From Larix kaempferi (Eukaryota > Streptophyta > Pinopsida > Pinales > Pinaceae), in NCBI GenBank assembly GCA_027924585.1, contig BSBM01002110.1:434001-498000 (forward strand): a DNA stretch of 64,000 nt. Direction: 5' to 3'. Below, in pieces: positions 13,622-27,829 of the stretch (the stretch's first letter is position 1; each line of letters starts with the position of its first letter). The position numbers and the translations under genes were made by a program. The notes under the pieces are model-generated. The model had not been told where the DNA came from. It did not search any database and saw only the letters and a list, made by a program, of their open reading frames with translations.

Positions 13622-16600
13622 GATCAACTTCTGGGAATTGAAATTTGAGAATGGATTTGGATGTCTCGTTAGTAGACAAGTGCGCACGCCAACTTTCGTG
13701 ACGTTCCAATCTATTTTCTTGCCCTTTAAGCCTAAGTCTAGTGAAAACGCACGGTAAATTTTCAACTTTGACCAACTTCTCGTAATTGAAATTTGAGAAT
13801 AGTTTTGGATGTCCCTTTGGTAGACAAGCGTCCACACCAACTTTCGTGACGTTCCGAGCTATTTTCTCCCCCTTTAAGCCCAAGTCTAGCGAAAACGCAC
13901 GGTCAAGTTTCAAATTTGACCAACTTCTCGGAATTGAAAATTGAGCATAGATTTGGTTGTCCCGTTGGTAGACAAATGCGCACGCCAACTTTCGTGACGT
14001 TCCGAGCTATTTTCTCACCCTTTAAGCCTAAGTCTAGCGAAAATGCACTGTCGATTTTCAACTTTGACCAACTTCTCGGAATTTAAATTTGAGAATAGAT
14101 TTGGATGTCACATTGGTAGACGAGCGTCCACGCCAACTTTCATGACGCTCCGAGCTATTTTCACACCCTTTAAGCCCAAGTCGAGCGAAAACGCACGATC
14201 GAGTTTCAACTTCGACTAACCTCTCGGAATTGAAATTTGAGAATAGTTTTGGATGTCCCATTGGTAGACAAGCGTCCACACCAACTTTCGTGACGTTCCG
14301 AGCTATTTTCTCCCCCTTTAAGCCCCACTCTAGAGAAAACGCACGATCGCGATTCATCTTTGACCAACTTCTCGGAATTGAAAATTGAGAATAGATTTGG
14401 ATGTCCCATTTGTAGACATGCGCGCACAGCAACTTTCATGACTTTACGACCTAATTTCACGCCCTTTATTCCCAAGTCTAGTGAAAACCCATGGTGGCAT
14501 TTTGACTTTGACCAACTTCTGGGAATTGAAATTTGAAAATAGATTTGGATGTCCCATTGGTAGACAAGCGTGCACGCCAACTTTCGTGATGTTCCGAGCT
14601 ATTTTCTGCCCCTTTAAGCCCAAGTCTAGCGAAAACGCACGTTCGAGTTTCAACTTTCACAAACATTTCGGAATTAAAATTTGAGAATAGTTTTGGATGT
14701 ACCATTGGTAGACAAGCGTCCACACCAACTTTCGTGACATTCCGAGCTATTTTATCGCCCTTCAAGCCCAACTCTAGCGAAAACGTAGGGTCGAGTTTCG
14801 ACTTTCACCAACTTCTCAGAATTCAAAATTGAGCATAGATTTGGATGTCCCATTTGTAGACATGTGTGCACAGCAACTTTCGTGATGTTACGAGCTAATT
14901 TCACACCCTTTAAGCACAAGTCTAGCGAAAACGCATGGTGGCGTTTCGACTTTGACCAACTTCTCGGAATTGAAATTTGAGAATAGATTTGGATGTCCCC
15001 TTGGTAGACAAGTGCGCACGCCAACTTTCATGACGTTCCAACCTATTTTCTCGCCCTTTAAGCCCAAGTCTAGCGAAAACACACGGCAAATTTTCAACTT
15101 TGACCAACTTCTCGGAATTTAAATTTGAGAATAGATTTGGATGTCCCATTGGTAGACAAGCATCCACACCAACTTTCGTGACATTCCAAGCTATTTTCTT
15201 CCCATTTAAGCCCAACTCTAGAGAAAACGCACGGTCGCGTTTCATCTTTGACCAACTTCTCGAAATTGAAAATTGAGAATAGGTTTGGATGTCCCATTTG
15301 TAGACATGCGCGCACAGCAACTTTCGTGACATTACGAGCTAATTTCACATCATTTAAGCCCAATTCTAGCGAAAACGCACGATCGAGTTTCAACTTTGAC
15401 CAACTTCTCGGAATTGAAATTTGAGAATAGATTTGGATGTCCCATTGGTAGACAAGCGTGCACGCCAACTTTCGTGACGTTCCGAGCTATTTTCTGCCCC
15501 TTTAAGCCCAAGTCTAGCGAAAATGCACGGTCGATTTTCAACTTTGACCAACTTCTCGGAATTTAAATTTGAGAATGGATTTGGATGTCACATTGGTAGA
15601 CGAGCGTCCACGCCAACTTTCGTAACGTTCAGAGCTATTTTCTCCCCCTTTAAGCCCAAATCTAGCGAAAACGCACGGTCGAGTTTCGAATTTGACCAAC
15701 TTCTCGGAATTAAAAATTGAGCATAGATTTGGATGTCCCGTTGGTAGACAAATGCGCACGCCAACTTTTGTCACATTACGAGCTAATTTCACACCCTTTA
15801 AGGTCAAGTCGAGCGAAAAAGCACGGTCGAGTTTCGAATTTGACCAACTTCTCGGAATTGAAAATTGAGCATAGATTTGGATGTCCCGTTGGTAGACAAA
15901 TGCGCACGCCAACTTTCGTCACATTCCGAGCTATTTTCTCACCCTTTAAGCCGAAGTCTAGCGAAAATGCACGGTCGATTCTCAACTTTGACCAACTTAT
16001 CAGAGTTGAAATTTGAAAATAGATTTGGATATCTCGTTGGTAGGCAAGTGCACATGCCAACTTTCGTGACGTTACGAGCTATTTTCTTCGCCTTTAAGCT
16101 CAACTCTAGCAAAAACGCACGGCCGAGTTTCGAATTTGACCAACTTCTCGGAATTGAAAACTGAGCATAGATTTGGATGTCCCGTTGGTAGACAAATGCA
16201 CACGCCAACTTTCGTGACGTTCCGAGCTATTTTCTCACATATTAAGCCTAAGTCTAGCGAAAACGCACGGTCGAGTTTTGAATTTGACCAACTTCTCGGA
16301 GTTGAAAATTGAGCATAGACTTGGATGTCCCGTTGGTAGACGAGCGTCCGCGCCAACTTTCGTAACGTTCCGAGCTATTCTCACACCCTTTAAGCCCAAG
16401 TCTAGCGAAAACGCACGATCGAGTTTCAACTTTGATTAACTTCTCGGAATTGAAATTTGAGAATAGATTTGGATGTCCCGTTGGTAGACGAATGCGCACG
16501 CCAATTTTCATGACGTTCCGAGCTATTTTCTCATGCTTTAAGCCTAAGTCCATCGAAAATGCACGGTCAATTTTCAACTTTGACCAACTTCTCAGAATTT

Positions 16601-17025
16601 AAATTTGAGAATGGATTTGGATGTCACATTGGTCGACGAGCGTCCACGCCAACTTTCGTGACGTTCCGAGCTATTTTCACACCCTTTAAGCCCAAGTCTA
16701 GCGAAGACGCACGATGGAGTTTCAACTTTGACCAACTTCTCGGAATTGAAATTTGAGAATAGTTTTGGATGTCCCATTGGTAGAAAAGCGTCCACACCAA
16801 CTTTCGTGACGTTGCGAGCTATTTTCATCCCATTTAAGCCCAACTCTACAGAAAACGCACAGTCGCGTGTCATCTTTGACCAACTTCTCGGAATTGAAAA
16901 TTGAGAATATATTTGGATGTCCCATTTGTACACATGCATGCACAGCACCTTTCATGACGTTACGAGCTATTTTCACGCCCTTTATTCCCAAGTCTAGTTA
17001 AAACCCATGGTGGCATTTCGACTTT
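13622..17025. repeat. HOR copy 5 (23-mer)
   Basis: Full 23-mer. It shares T at 13710, C at 16634 (TCGACGAG) and T at 16999 (AGTTAAAACC) with copy 2. It carries C at 15050 where copy 2 has A, so the match to copy 2 is mosaic. Confidence 0.95.
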
Positions 17026-20000
17026 GATCAACTTCTGGGAATTGAAATTTGAGAATGGATTTGGATGTCTCGTTAGTAGACAAGTGCGCACGCCAACTTT
17101 CGTGACGTTCCAAGCTATTTTCTTGCCCTTTAAGCCTAAGTCTAGTGAAAACGCACGATAAATTTTCAACTTTGACCAACTTCTCGTAATTGAAATTTGA
17201 GAATAGTTTTGGATGTCCCTTTGGTAGACAAGCGTCCACACCAACTTTCGTGACGTTCCGAGCTATTTTCTCCCCCTTTAAGCCCAAGTCTAGCGAAAAC
17301 GCACGGTCAAGTTTCAAATTTGACCAACTTCTCGGAATTGAAAATTGAGCATAGATTTGGTTGTCCCGTTGGTAGACAAATGCGCACGCCAACTTTCGTG
17401 ACGTTCCGAGCTATTTTCTCACCCTTTAAGCCTAAGTCTAGCGAAAATGCACTGTCGATTTTCAACTTTGACCAACTTCTCGGAATTTAAATTTGAGAAT
17501 AGATTTGGATGTCACATTGGTAGACGAGCGTCCACGCCAACTTTCGTGACGCTCCGAGCTATTTTCACACCCTTTAAGCCCAAGTCGAGCGAAAACGCAC
17601 GATCGAGTTTCAACTTCGACTAACCTCTCGGAATTGAAATTTGAGAATAGTTTTGGATGTCCCATTGGTAGACAAGCGTCCACACCAACTTTCGTGACGT
17701 TCCGAGCTATTTTCTCCCCCTTTAAGCCCCACTCTAGAGAAAACGCACGATCGCGATTCATCTTTGACCAACTTCTCGGAATTGAAAATTGAGAATAGAT
17801 TTGGATGTCCCATTTGTAGACATGCGCGCACAGCAACTTTCATGACTTTACGACCTAATTTCACGCCCTTTATTCCCAAGTCTAGTGAAAACCCATGGTG
17901 GCATTTTGACTTTGACCAACTTCTGGGAATTGAAATTTGAAAATAGATTTGGATGTCCCATTGGTAGACAAGCGTGCACGCCAACTTTCGTGATGTTCCG
18001 AGCTATTTTCTGCCCCTTTAAGCCCAAGTCTAGCGAAAACGCACGTTCGAGTTTCAACTTTCACAAACATTTCGGAATTAAAATTTGAGAATAGTTTTGG
18101 ATGTACCATTGGTAGACAAGCGTCCACACCAACTTTCGTGACATTCCGAGCTATTTTATCGCCCTTCAAGCCCAACTCTAGCGAAAACGTAGGGTCGAGT
18201 TTCGACTTTCACCAACTTCTCAGAATTCAAAATTGAGCATAGATTTGGATGTCCCATTTGTAGACATGTGTGCACAGCAACTTTCGTGATGTTACGAGCT
18301 AATTTCACACCCTTTAAGCACAAGTCTAGCGAAAACGCATGGTGGCGTTTCGACTTTGACCAACTTCTCGGAATTGAAATTTGAGAATAGATTTGGATGT
18401 CCCCTTGGTAGACAAGTGCGCACGCCAACTTTCATGACGTTCCAACCTATTTTATCGCCCTTTAAGCCCAAGTCTAGCGAAAACACACGACAAATTTTCA
18501 ACTTTGACCAACTTCTCGGAATTTAAATTTGAGAATAGATTTGGATGTCCCATTGGTAGACAAGCATCCACACCAACTTTCGTGACATTCCAAGCTATTT
18601 TCTTCCCATTTAAGCCCAACTCTAGAGAAAACGCACGGTCGCGTTTCATCTTTGACCAACTTCTCGAAATTGAAAATTGAGAATAGATTTGGATGTCCCA
18701 TTTGTAGACATGCGCGCAGAGCAACTTTCGTGACATTACGAGCTAATTTCACATCATTTAAGCCCAATTCTAGCGAAAACGCACGATCGAGTTTCAACTT
18801 TGACCAACTTCTCGGAATTGAAATTTGAGAATAGATTTGGATGTCCCATTGGTAGACAAGCGTGCACGCCAACTTTCGTGACGTTCCGAGCTATTTTCTG
18901 CCCCTTTAAGCCCAAGTCTAGCGAAAATGCACGGTCGATTTTCAACTTTGACCAACTTCTCGGAATTTAAATTTGAGAATGGATTTGGATGTCACATTGG
19001 TAGACGAGCGTCCACGCCAACTTTCGTAACGTTCAGAGCTATTTTCTCCCCCTTTAAGCCCAAATCTAGCGAAAACGCACGGTCGAGTTTCGAATTTGAC
19101 CAACTTCTCGGAATTAAAAATTGAGCATAGATTTGGATGTCCCGTTGGTAGACAAATGCGCACGCCAACTTTTGTCACATTACGAGCTAATTTCACACCC
19201 TTTAAGGTCAAGTCGAGCGAAAAAGCACGGTCGAGTTTCGAATTTGACCAACTTCTCGGAATTGAAAATTGAGCATAGATTTGGATGACCCGTTGGTAGA
19301 CAAATGCGCACGCCAACTTTCATCACATTCCGAGCTATTTTCTCACCCTTTAAGCCGAAGTCTAGCGAAAATGCACGGCCGATTCTCAACTTTGACCAAC
19401 TTATCAGAGTTGAAATTTGAAAATAGATTTGGATATCCCGTTGGTAGGCAAGTGCACATGCCAACTTTCGTGACGTTACGAGCTATTTTCTTCGCCTTTA
19501 AGCTCAACTCTAGCAAAAACGCACGGTCGAGTTTCGAATTTGACCAACTTCTCGGAATTGAAAACTGAGCATAGATTTGGATGTCCCGTTGGTAGACAAA
19601 TGCGCACGCCAACTTTCGTGACGTTCCGAGCTATTTTCTCACATATTAAGCCTAAGTCTAGCGAAAACGCACGGTCGAGTTTTGAATTTGACCAACTTCT
19701 CGGAGTTGAAAATTGAGCATAGACTTGGATGTCCCGTTGGTAGACGAGCGTCCGCGCCAACTTTCGTAACGTTCCGAGCTATTCTCACACCCTTTAAGCC
19801 CAAGTCTAGCGAAAACGCACGATCGAGTTTCAACTTTGATTAACTTCTCGGAATTGAAATTTGAGAATAGATTTGGATGTCCCGTTGGTAGACGAATGCG
19901 CACGCCAATTTTCATGACGTTCCGAGCTATTTTCTCATGCTTTAAGCCTAAGTCCATCGAAAATGCACGGTCAATTTTCAACTTTGACCAACTTCTCAGA

Positions 20001-20429
20001 ATTTAAATTTGAGAATGGATTTGGATGTCACATTGGTCGACGAGCGTCCACGCCAACTTTCGTGACGTTCCGAGCTATTTTCACACCCTTTAAGCCCAAG
20101 TCTAGCGAAAACGCACGATGGAGTTTCAACTTTGACCAACTTCTCGGAATTGAAATTTGAGAATAGTTTTGGATGTCCCATTGGTAGAAAAGCGTCCACA
20201 CCAACGTTCGTGACGTTGCGAGCTATTTTCATCCCATTTAAGCCCAACTCTACAGAAAACGCACAGTCGCGTGTCATCTTTGACCAACTTCTCGGAATTG
20301 AAAATTGAGAATATATTTGGATGTCCCATTTGTACACATGCATGCACAGCACCTTTCATGACGTTACGAGCTATTTTCACGCCCTTTATTCCCAAGTCTA
20401 GTTAAAACCCATGGTGGCATTTCGACTTT
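17026..20429. repeat. HOR copy 6 (23-mer)
   Basis: Full 23-mer. It shares GGATGACCCG (A at 19288) and GCACGGCC (19373) with copy 3. It carries CCAACGTTCGTGACG near 20201 in M22, a variant seen again in copies 8 and 9. Confidence 0.95.
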
Positions 20430-23400
20430 GATCAACTTCTGGGAATTGAAATTTGAGAATGGATTTGGATGTCTCGTTAGTAGACAAGTGCGCACGCCAA
20501 CTTTCGTGACGTTCCAAGCTATTTTCTTGCCCTTTAAGCCTAAGTCTAGTGAAAACGCACGATAAATTTTCAACTTTGACCAACTTCTCGTAATTGAAAT
20601 TTGAGAATAGTTTTGGATGTCCCTTTGGTAGACAAGCGTCCACACCAACTTTCGTGACGTTCCGAGCTATTTTCTCCCCCTTTAAGCCCAAGTCTAGCGA
20701 AAACGCACGGTCAAGTTTCAAATTTGACCAACTTCTCGGAATTGAAAATTGAGCATAGATTTGGTTGTCCCGTTGGTAGACAAATGCGCACGCCAACTTT
20801 CGTGACGTTCCGAGCTATTTTCTCACCCTTTAAGCCTAAGTCTAGCGAAAATGCACTGTCGATTTTCAACTTTGACCAACTTCTCGGAATTTAAATTTGA
20901 GAATAGATTTGGATGTCACATTGGTAGACGAGCGTCCACGCCAACTTTCGTGACGCTCCGAGCTATTTTCACACCCTTTAAGCCCAAGTCGAGCGAAAAC
21001 GCACGATCGAGTTTCAACTTCGACTAACCTCTCGGAATTGAAATTTGAGAATAGTTTTGGATGTCCCATTGGTAGACAAGCGTCCACACCAACTTTCGTG
21101 ACGTTCCGAGCTATTTTCTCCCCCTTTAAGCCCCACTCTAGAGAAAACGCACGATCGCGATTCATCTTTGACCAACTTCTCGGAATTGAAAATTGAGAAT
21201 AGATTTGGATGTCCCATTTGTAGACATGCGCGCACAGCAACTTTCATGACTTTACGACCTAATTTCACGCCCTTTATTCCCAAGTCTAGTGAAAACCCAT
21301 GGTGGCATTTTGACTTTGACCAACTTCTGGGAATTGAAATTTGAAAATAGATTTGGATGTCCCATTGGTAGACAAGCGTGCACGCCAACTTTCGTGATGT
21401 TCCGAGCTATTTTCTGCCCCTTTAAGCCCAAGTCTAGCGAAAACGCACGTTCGAGTTTCAACTTTCACAAACATTTCGGAATTAAAATTTGAGAATAGTT
21501 TTGGATGTACCATTGGTAGACAAGCGTCCACACCAACTTTCGTGACATTCCGAGCTATTTTATCGCCCTTCAAGCCCAACTCTAGCGAAAACGTAGGGTC
21601 GAGTTTCGACTTTCACCAACTTCTCAGAATTCAAAATTGAGCATAGATTTGGATGTCCCATTTGTAGACATGTGTGCACAGCAACTTTCGTGATGTTACG
21701 AGCTAATTTCACACCCTTTAAGCACAAGTCTAGCGAAAACGCATGGTGGCGTTTCGACTTTGACCAACTTCTCGGAATTGAAATTTGAGAATAGATTTGG
21801 ATGTCCCCTTGGTAGACAAGTGCGCACGCCAACTTTCATGACGTTCCAACCTATTTTCTCGCCCTTTAAGCCCAAGTCTAGCGAAAACACACGACAAATT
21901 TTCAACTTTGACCAACTTCTCGGAATTTAAATTTGAGAATAGATTTGGATGTCCCATTGGTAGACAAGCATCCACACCAACTTTCGTGACATTCCAAGCT
22001 ATTTTCTTCCCATTTAAGCCCAACTCTAGAGAAAACGCACGGTCGCGTTTCATCTTTGACCAACTTCTCGAAATTGAAAATTGAGAATAGATTTGGATGT
22101 CCCATTTGTAGACATGCGCGCAGAGCAACTTTCGTGACATTACGAGCTAATTTCACATCATTTAAGCCCAATTCTAGCGAAAACGCACGATCGAGTTTCA
22201 ACTTTGACCAACTTCTCGGAATTGAAATTTGAGAATAGATTTGGATGTCCCATTGGTAGACAAGCGTGCACGCCAACTTTCGTGACGTTCCGAGCTATTT
22301 TCTGCCCCTTTAAGCCCAAGTCTAGCGAAAATGCACGGTCGATTTTCAACTTTGACCAACTTCTCGGAATTTAAATTTGAGAATGGATTTGGATGTCACA
22401 TTGGTAGACGAGCGTCCACGCCAACTTTCGTAACGTTCAGAGCTATTTTCTCCCCCTTTAAGCCCAAATCTAGCGAAAACGCACGGTCGAGTTTCGAATT
22501 CGACCAACTTCTCGGAATTAAAAATTGAGCATAGATTTGGATGTCCCGTTGGTAGACAAATGCGCACGCCAACTTTTGTCACATTACGAGCTAATTTCAC
22601 ACCCTTTAAGGTCAAGTCGAGCGAAAAAGCACGGTCGAGTTTCGAATTTGACCAACTTCTCGGAATTGAAAATTGAGCATAGATTTGGATGTCCCGTTGG
22701 TAGACAAATGCGCACGCCAACTTTCGTCACATTCCGAGCTATTTTCTCACCCTTTAAGCCGAAGTCTAGCGAAAATGCACGGTCGATTCTCAACTTTGAC
22801 CAACTTATCAGAGTTGAAATTTGAAAATAGATTTGGATATCCCGTTGGTAGGCAAGTGCACATGCCAACTTTCGTGACGTTACGAGCTATTTTCTTCGCC
22901 TTTAAGCTCAACTCTAGCAAAAACGCACGGTCGAGTTTCGAATTTGACCAACTTCTCGGAATTGAAAACTGAGCATAGATTTGGATGTCCCGTTGGTAGA
23001 CAAATGCGCACGCCAACTTTCGTGACGTTCCGAGCTATTTTCTCACATATTAAGCCTAAGTCTAGCGAAAACGCACGGTCGAGTTTTCAATTTGACCAAC
23101 TTCTCGGAGTTGAAAATTGAGCATAGACTTGGATGTCCCGTTGGTAGACGAGCGTCCGCGCCAACTTTCGTAACGTTCCGAGCTATTCTCACACCCTTTA
23201 AGCCCAAGTCTAGCGAAAACGCACGATCGAGTTTCAACTTTGATTAACTTCTCGGAATTGAAATTTGAGAATAGATTTGGATGTCCCGTTGGTAGACGAA
23301 TGCGCACGCCAATTTTCATGACGTTCCGAGCTATTTTCTCATGCTTTAAGCCTAAGTCCATCGAAAATGCACGGTCAATTTTCAACTTTGACCAACTTCT

Positions 23401-23833
23401 CAGAATTTAAATTTGAGAATGGATTTGGATGTCACATTGGTCGACGAGCGTCCACGCCAACTTTCGTGACGTTCCGAGCTATTTTCACACCCTTTAAGCC
23501 CAAGTCTAGCGAAAACGCACGATGGAGTTTCAACTTTGACCAACTTCTCGGAATTGAAATTTGAGAATAGTTTTGGATGTCCCATTGGTAGAAAAGCGTC
23601 CACACCAACTTTCGTGACGTTGCGAGCTATTTTCATCCCATTTAAGCCCAACTCTACAGAAAACGCACAGTCGCGTGTCATCTTTGACCAACTTCTCGGA
23701 ATTGAAAATTGAGAATATATTTGGATGTCCCATTTGTACACATGCATGCACAGCACCTTTCATGACGTTACGAGCTATTTTCACGCCCTTTATTCCCAAG
23801 TCTAGTTAAAACCCATGGTGGCATTTCGACTTT
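20430..23833. repeat. HOR copy 7 (23-mer)
   Basis: Full 23-mer. M19 has GTTTTCAATTTGACC near 23083, where other copies read GTTTTGAATTTGACC. M14 ends in a GAATTCGACC word near 22497, shared with copies 1, 10, 12 and 13. Confidence 0.95.
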
Positions 23834-26800
23834 GATCAACTTCTGGGAATTGAAATTTGAGAATGGATTTGGATGTCTCGTTAGTAGACAAGTGCGCACG
23901 CCAACTTTCGTGACGTTCCAAGCTATTTTCTTGCCCTTTAAGCCTAAGTCTAGTGAAAACGCACGATAAATTTTCAACTTTGACCAACTTCTCGTAATTG
24001 AAATTTGAGAATAGTTTTGGATGTCCCTTTGGTAGACAAGCGTCCACACCAACTTTCGTGACGTTCCGAGCTATTTTCTCCCCCTTTAAGCCCAAGTCTA
24101 GCGAAAACGCACGGTCAAGTTTCAAATTTGACCAACTTCTCGGAATTGAAAATTGAGCATAGATTTGGTTGTCCCGTTGGTAGACAAATGCGCACGCCAA
24201 CTTTCGTGACGTTCCGAGCTATTTTCTCACCCTTTAAGCCTAAGTCTAGCGAAAATGCACTGTCGATTTTCAACTTTGACCAACTTCTCGGAATTTAAAT
24301 TTGAGAATAGATTTGGATGTCACATTGGTAGACGAGCGTCCACGCCAACTTTCGTGACGCTCCGAGCTATTTTCACACCCTTTAAGCCCAAGTCGAGCGA
24401 AAACGCACGATCGAGTTTCAACTTCGACTAACCTCTCGGAATTGAAATTTGAGAATAGTTTTGGATGTCCCATTGGTAGACAAGCGTCCACACCAACTTT
24501 CGTGACGTTCCGAGCTATTTTCTCCCCCTTTAAGCCCCACTCTAGAGAAAACGCACGATCGCGATTCATCTTTGACCAACTTCTCGGAATTGAAAATTGA
24601 GAATAGATTTGGATGTCCCATTTGTAGACATGCGCGCACAGCAACTTTCATGACTTTACGACCTAATTTCACGCCCTTTATTCCCAAGTCTAGTGAAAAC
24701 CCATGGTGGCATTTTGACTTTGACCAACTTCTGGGAATTGAAATTTGAAAATAGATTTGGATGTCCCATTGGTAGACAAGCGTGCACGCCAACTTTCGTG
24801 ATGTTCCGAGCTATTTTCTGCCCCTTTAAGCCCAAGTCTAGCGAAAACGCACGTTCGAGTTTCAACTTTCACAAACATTTCGGAATTAAAATTTGAGAAT
24901 AGTTTTGGATGTACCATTGGTAGACAAGCGTCCACACCAACTTTCGTGACATTCCGAGCTATTTTATCGCCCTTCAAGCCCAACTCTAGCGAAAACGTAG
25001 GGTCGAGTTTCGACTTTCACCAACTTCTCAGAATTCAAAATTGAGCATAGATTTGGATGTCCCATTTGTAGACATGTGTGCACAGCAACTTTCGTGATGT
25101 TACGAGCTAATTTCACACCCTTTAAGCACAAGTCTAGCGAAAACGCATGGTGGCGTTTCGACTTTGACCAACTTCTCGGATTGAAATTTGAGAATAGATT
25201 TGGATGTCCCCTTGGTAGACAAGTGCGCCACCGCCAACTTTCATGACGTTCCAACCTATTTTCTCGCCCTTTAAGCCCAAGTCTAGCGAAAACACACGAC
25301 AAATTTTCAACTTTGACCAACTTCTCGGAATTTAAATTTGAGAATAGATTTGGATGTCCCATTGGTAGACAAGCATCCACACCAACTTTCGTGACATTCC
25401 AAGCTATTTTCTTCCCATTTAAGCCCAACTCTAGAGAAAACGCACGGTCGCGTTTCATCTTTGACCAACTTCTCGAATTGAAAATTGAGAATAGATTTGG
25501 ATGTCCCATTTGTAGACATGCGCGCAGAGCAACTTTCGTGACATTACGAGCTAATTTCACATCATTTAAGCCCAATTCTAGCGAAAACGCACGATCGAGT
25601 TTCAACTTTGACCAACTTCTCGGAATTGAAATTTGAGAATAGATTTGGATGTCCCATTGGTAGACAAGCGTGCACGCCAACTTTCGTGACGTTCCGAGCT
25701 ATTTTCTGCCCCTTTAAGCCCAAGTCTAGCGAAAATGCACGGTCGATTTTCAACTTTGACCAACTTCTCGGAATTTAAATTTGAGAATGGATTTGGATGT
25801 CACATTGGTAGACGAGCGTCCACGCCAACTTTCGTAACGTTCAGAGCTATTTTCTCCCCCTTTAAGCCCAAATCTAGCGAAAACGCACGGTCGAGTTTCG
25901 AATTTGACCAACTTCTCGGAATTAAAAATTGAGCATAGATTTGGATGTCCCGTTGGTAGACAAATGCGCACGCCAACTTTTGTCACATTACGAGCTAATT
26001 TCACACCCTTTAAGGTCAAGTCGAGCGAAAAAGCACGGTCGAGTTTCGTATTTGACCAACTTCTCGGAATTGAAAATTGAGCATAGATTTGGATGTCCCG
26101 TTGGTAGACAAATGCGCACGCCAACTTTCGTCACATTCCGAGCTATTTTCTCACCCTTTAAGCCGAAGTCTAGCGAAAATGCACGGTCGATTCTCAACTC
26201 TGACCAACTTATCAGAGTTGAAATTTGAAAATAGATTTGGATATCCCGTTGGTAGGCAAGTGCACATGCCAACTTTCGTGACGTTACGAGCTATTTTCTT
26301 CGCCTTTAAGCTCAACTCTAGCAAAAACGCACGGTCGAGTTTCGAATTTGACCAACTTCTCGGAATTGAAAACTGAGCATAGATTTGGATGTCCCGTTGG
26401 TAGACAAATGCGCACGCCAACTTTCGTGACGTTCCGAGCTATTTTCTCACATATTAAGCCTAAGTCTAGCGAAAACGCACGGTCGAGTTTTGAATTTGAC
26501 CAACTTCTCGGAGTTGAAAATTGAGCATAGACTTGGATGTCCCGTTGGTAGACGAGCGTCCGCGCCAACTTTTGTAACGTTCCGAGCTATTCTCACACCC
26601 TTTAAGCCCAAGTCTAGCGAAAACGCACGATCGAGTTTCAACTTTGATTAACTTCTCGGAATTGAAATTTGAGAATAGATTTGGATGTCCCGTTGGTAGA
26701 CGAATGCGCACGCCAATTTTCATGACGTTCCGAGCTATTTTCTCATGCTTTAAGCCTAAGTCCATCGAAAATGCACGGTCAATTTTCAACTTTGACCAAC

Positions 26801-27237
26801 TTCTCAGAATTTAAATTTGAGAATGGATTTGGATGTCACATTGGTCGACGAGCGTCCACGCCAACTTTCGTGACGTTCCGAGCTATTTTCACACCCTTTA
26901 AGCCCAAGTCTAGCGAAAACGCACGATGGAGTTTCAACTTTGACCAACTTCTCGGAATTGAAATTTGAGAATAGTTTTGGATGTCCCATTGGTAGAAAAG
27001 CGTCCACACCAACGTTCGTGACGTTGCGAGCTATTTTCATCCCATTTAAGCCCAACTCTACAGAAAACGCACAGTCGCGTGTCATCTTTGACCAACTTCT
27101 CGGAATTGAAAATTGAGAATATATTTGGATGTCCCATTTGTACACATGCATGCACAGCACCTTTCATGACGTTACGAGCTATTTTCACGCCCTTTATTCC
27201 CAAGTCTAGTTAAAACCCATGGTGGCATTTCGACTTT
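23834..27237. repeat. HOR copy 8 (23-mer with three small indels)
   Basis: Full 23-mer of net length 3404. One base is lost near 25179 (CTCGGATTGAAA), two are gained near 25228 (GCGCCACCGCC) and one is lost near 25475 (TCTCGAATTGAAA). The changes cancel, so the 148-bp register resumes. They also join reading frames and produce the longest spurious open frame of the array (minus strand, 24964-25680). Confidence 0.95.
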
Positions 27238-27681
27238 GATCAACTTCTGGGAATTGAAATTTGAGAATGGATTTGGATGTCTCGTTAGTAGACAAGTGCG
27301 CACGCCAACTTTCGTGACGTTCCAAGCTATTTTCTTGCCCTTTAAGCCTAAGTCTAGTGAAAACGCACGATAAATTTTCAACTTTGACCAACTTCTCGTA
27401 ATTGAAATTTGAGAATAGTTTTGGATGTCCCTTTGGTAGACAAGCGTCCACACCAACTTTCGTGACATTCCGAGCTATTTTCTCCCCCTTTAAGCCCAAG
27501 TCTAGCGAAAACGCACGGTCAAGTTTCAAATTTGACCAACTTCTCGGAATTGAAAATTGAGCATAGATTTGGTTGTCCCGTTGGTAGACAAATGCGCACG
27601 CCAACTTTCGTGATGTTCCGAGCTATTTTCTCACCCTTTAAGCCTAAGTCTAGCGAAAATGCACTGTCGATTTTCAACTTT

Positions 27682-27829
27682 GACCAACTTCTCGGAATTT
27701 AAATTTGAGAATAGATTTGGATGTCACATTGGTAGACGAGCGTCCACGCCAACTTTCGTAACGTTCAGAGCTATTTTCTCCCCCTTTAAGCCCAAATCTA
27801 GCGAAAACGCACGGTCGAGTTTCGAATTT
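27682..27829. repeat. Hybrid monomer M4/M14 (10-monomer deletion junction)
   Basis: The left part has the M4 marker GAGAATAGATTTGG and the right part has the M14 marker GTAACGTTCAGAGC. The switch lies between about 27716 and 27758. M4 and M14 are both class E monomers. The step removes M5-M13 plus the complementary halves, 1480 bp in total. Confidence 0.88.

Noticed and set aside
24964-25680. 238-codon minus-strand open frame
   Set aside because: Produced by three small indels joining frames of adjacent monomers in copy 8; other copies break it.
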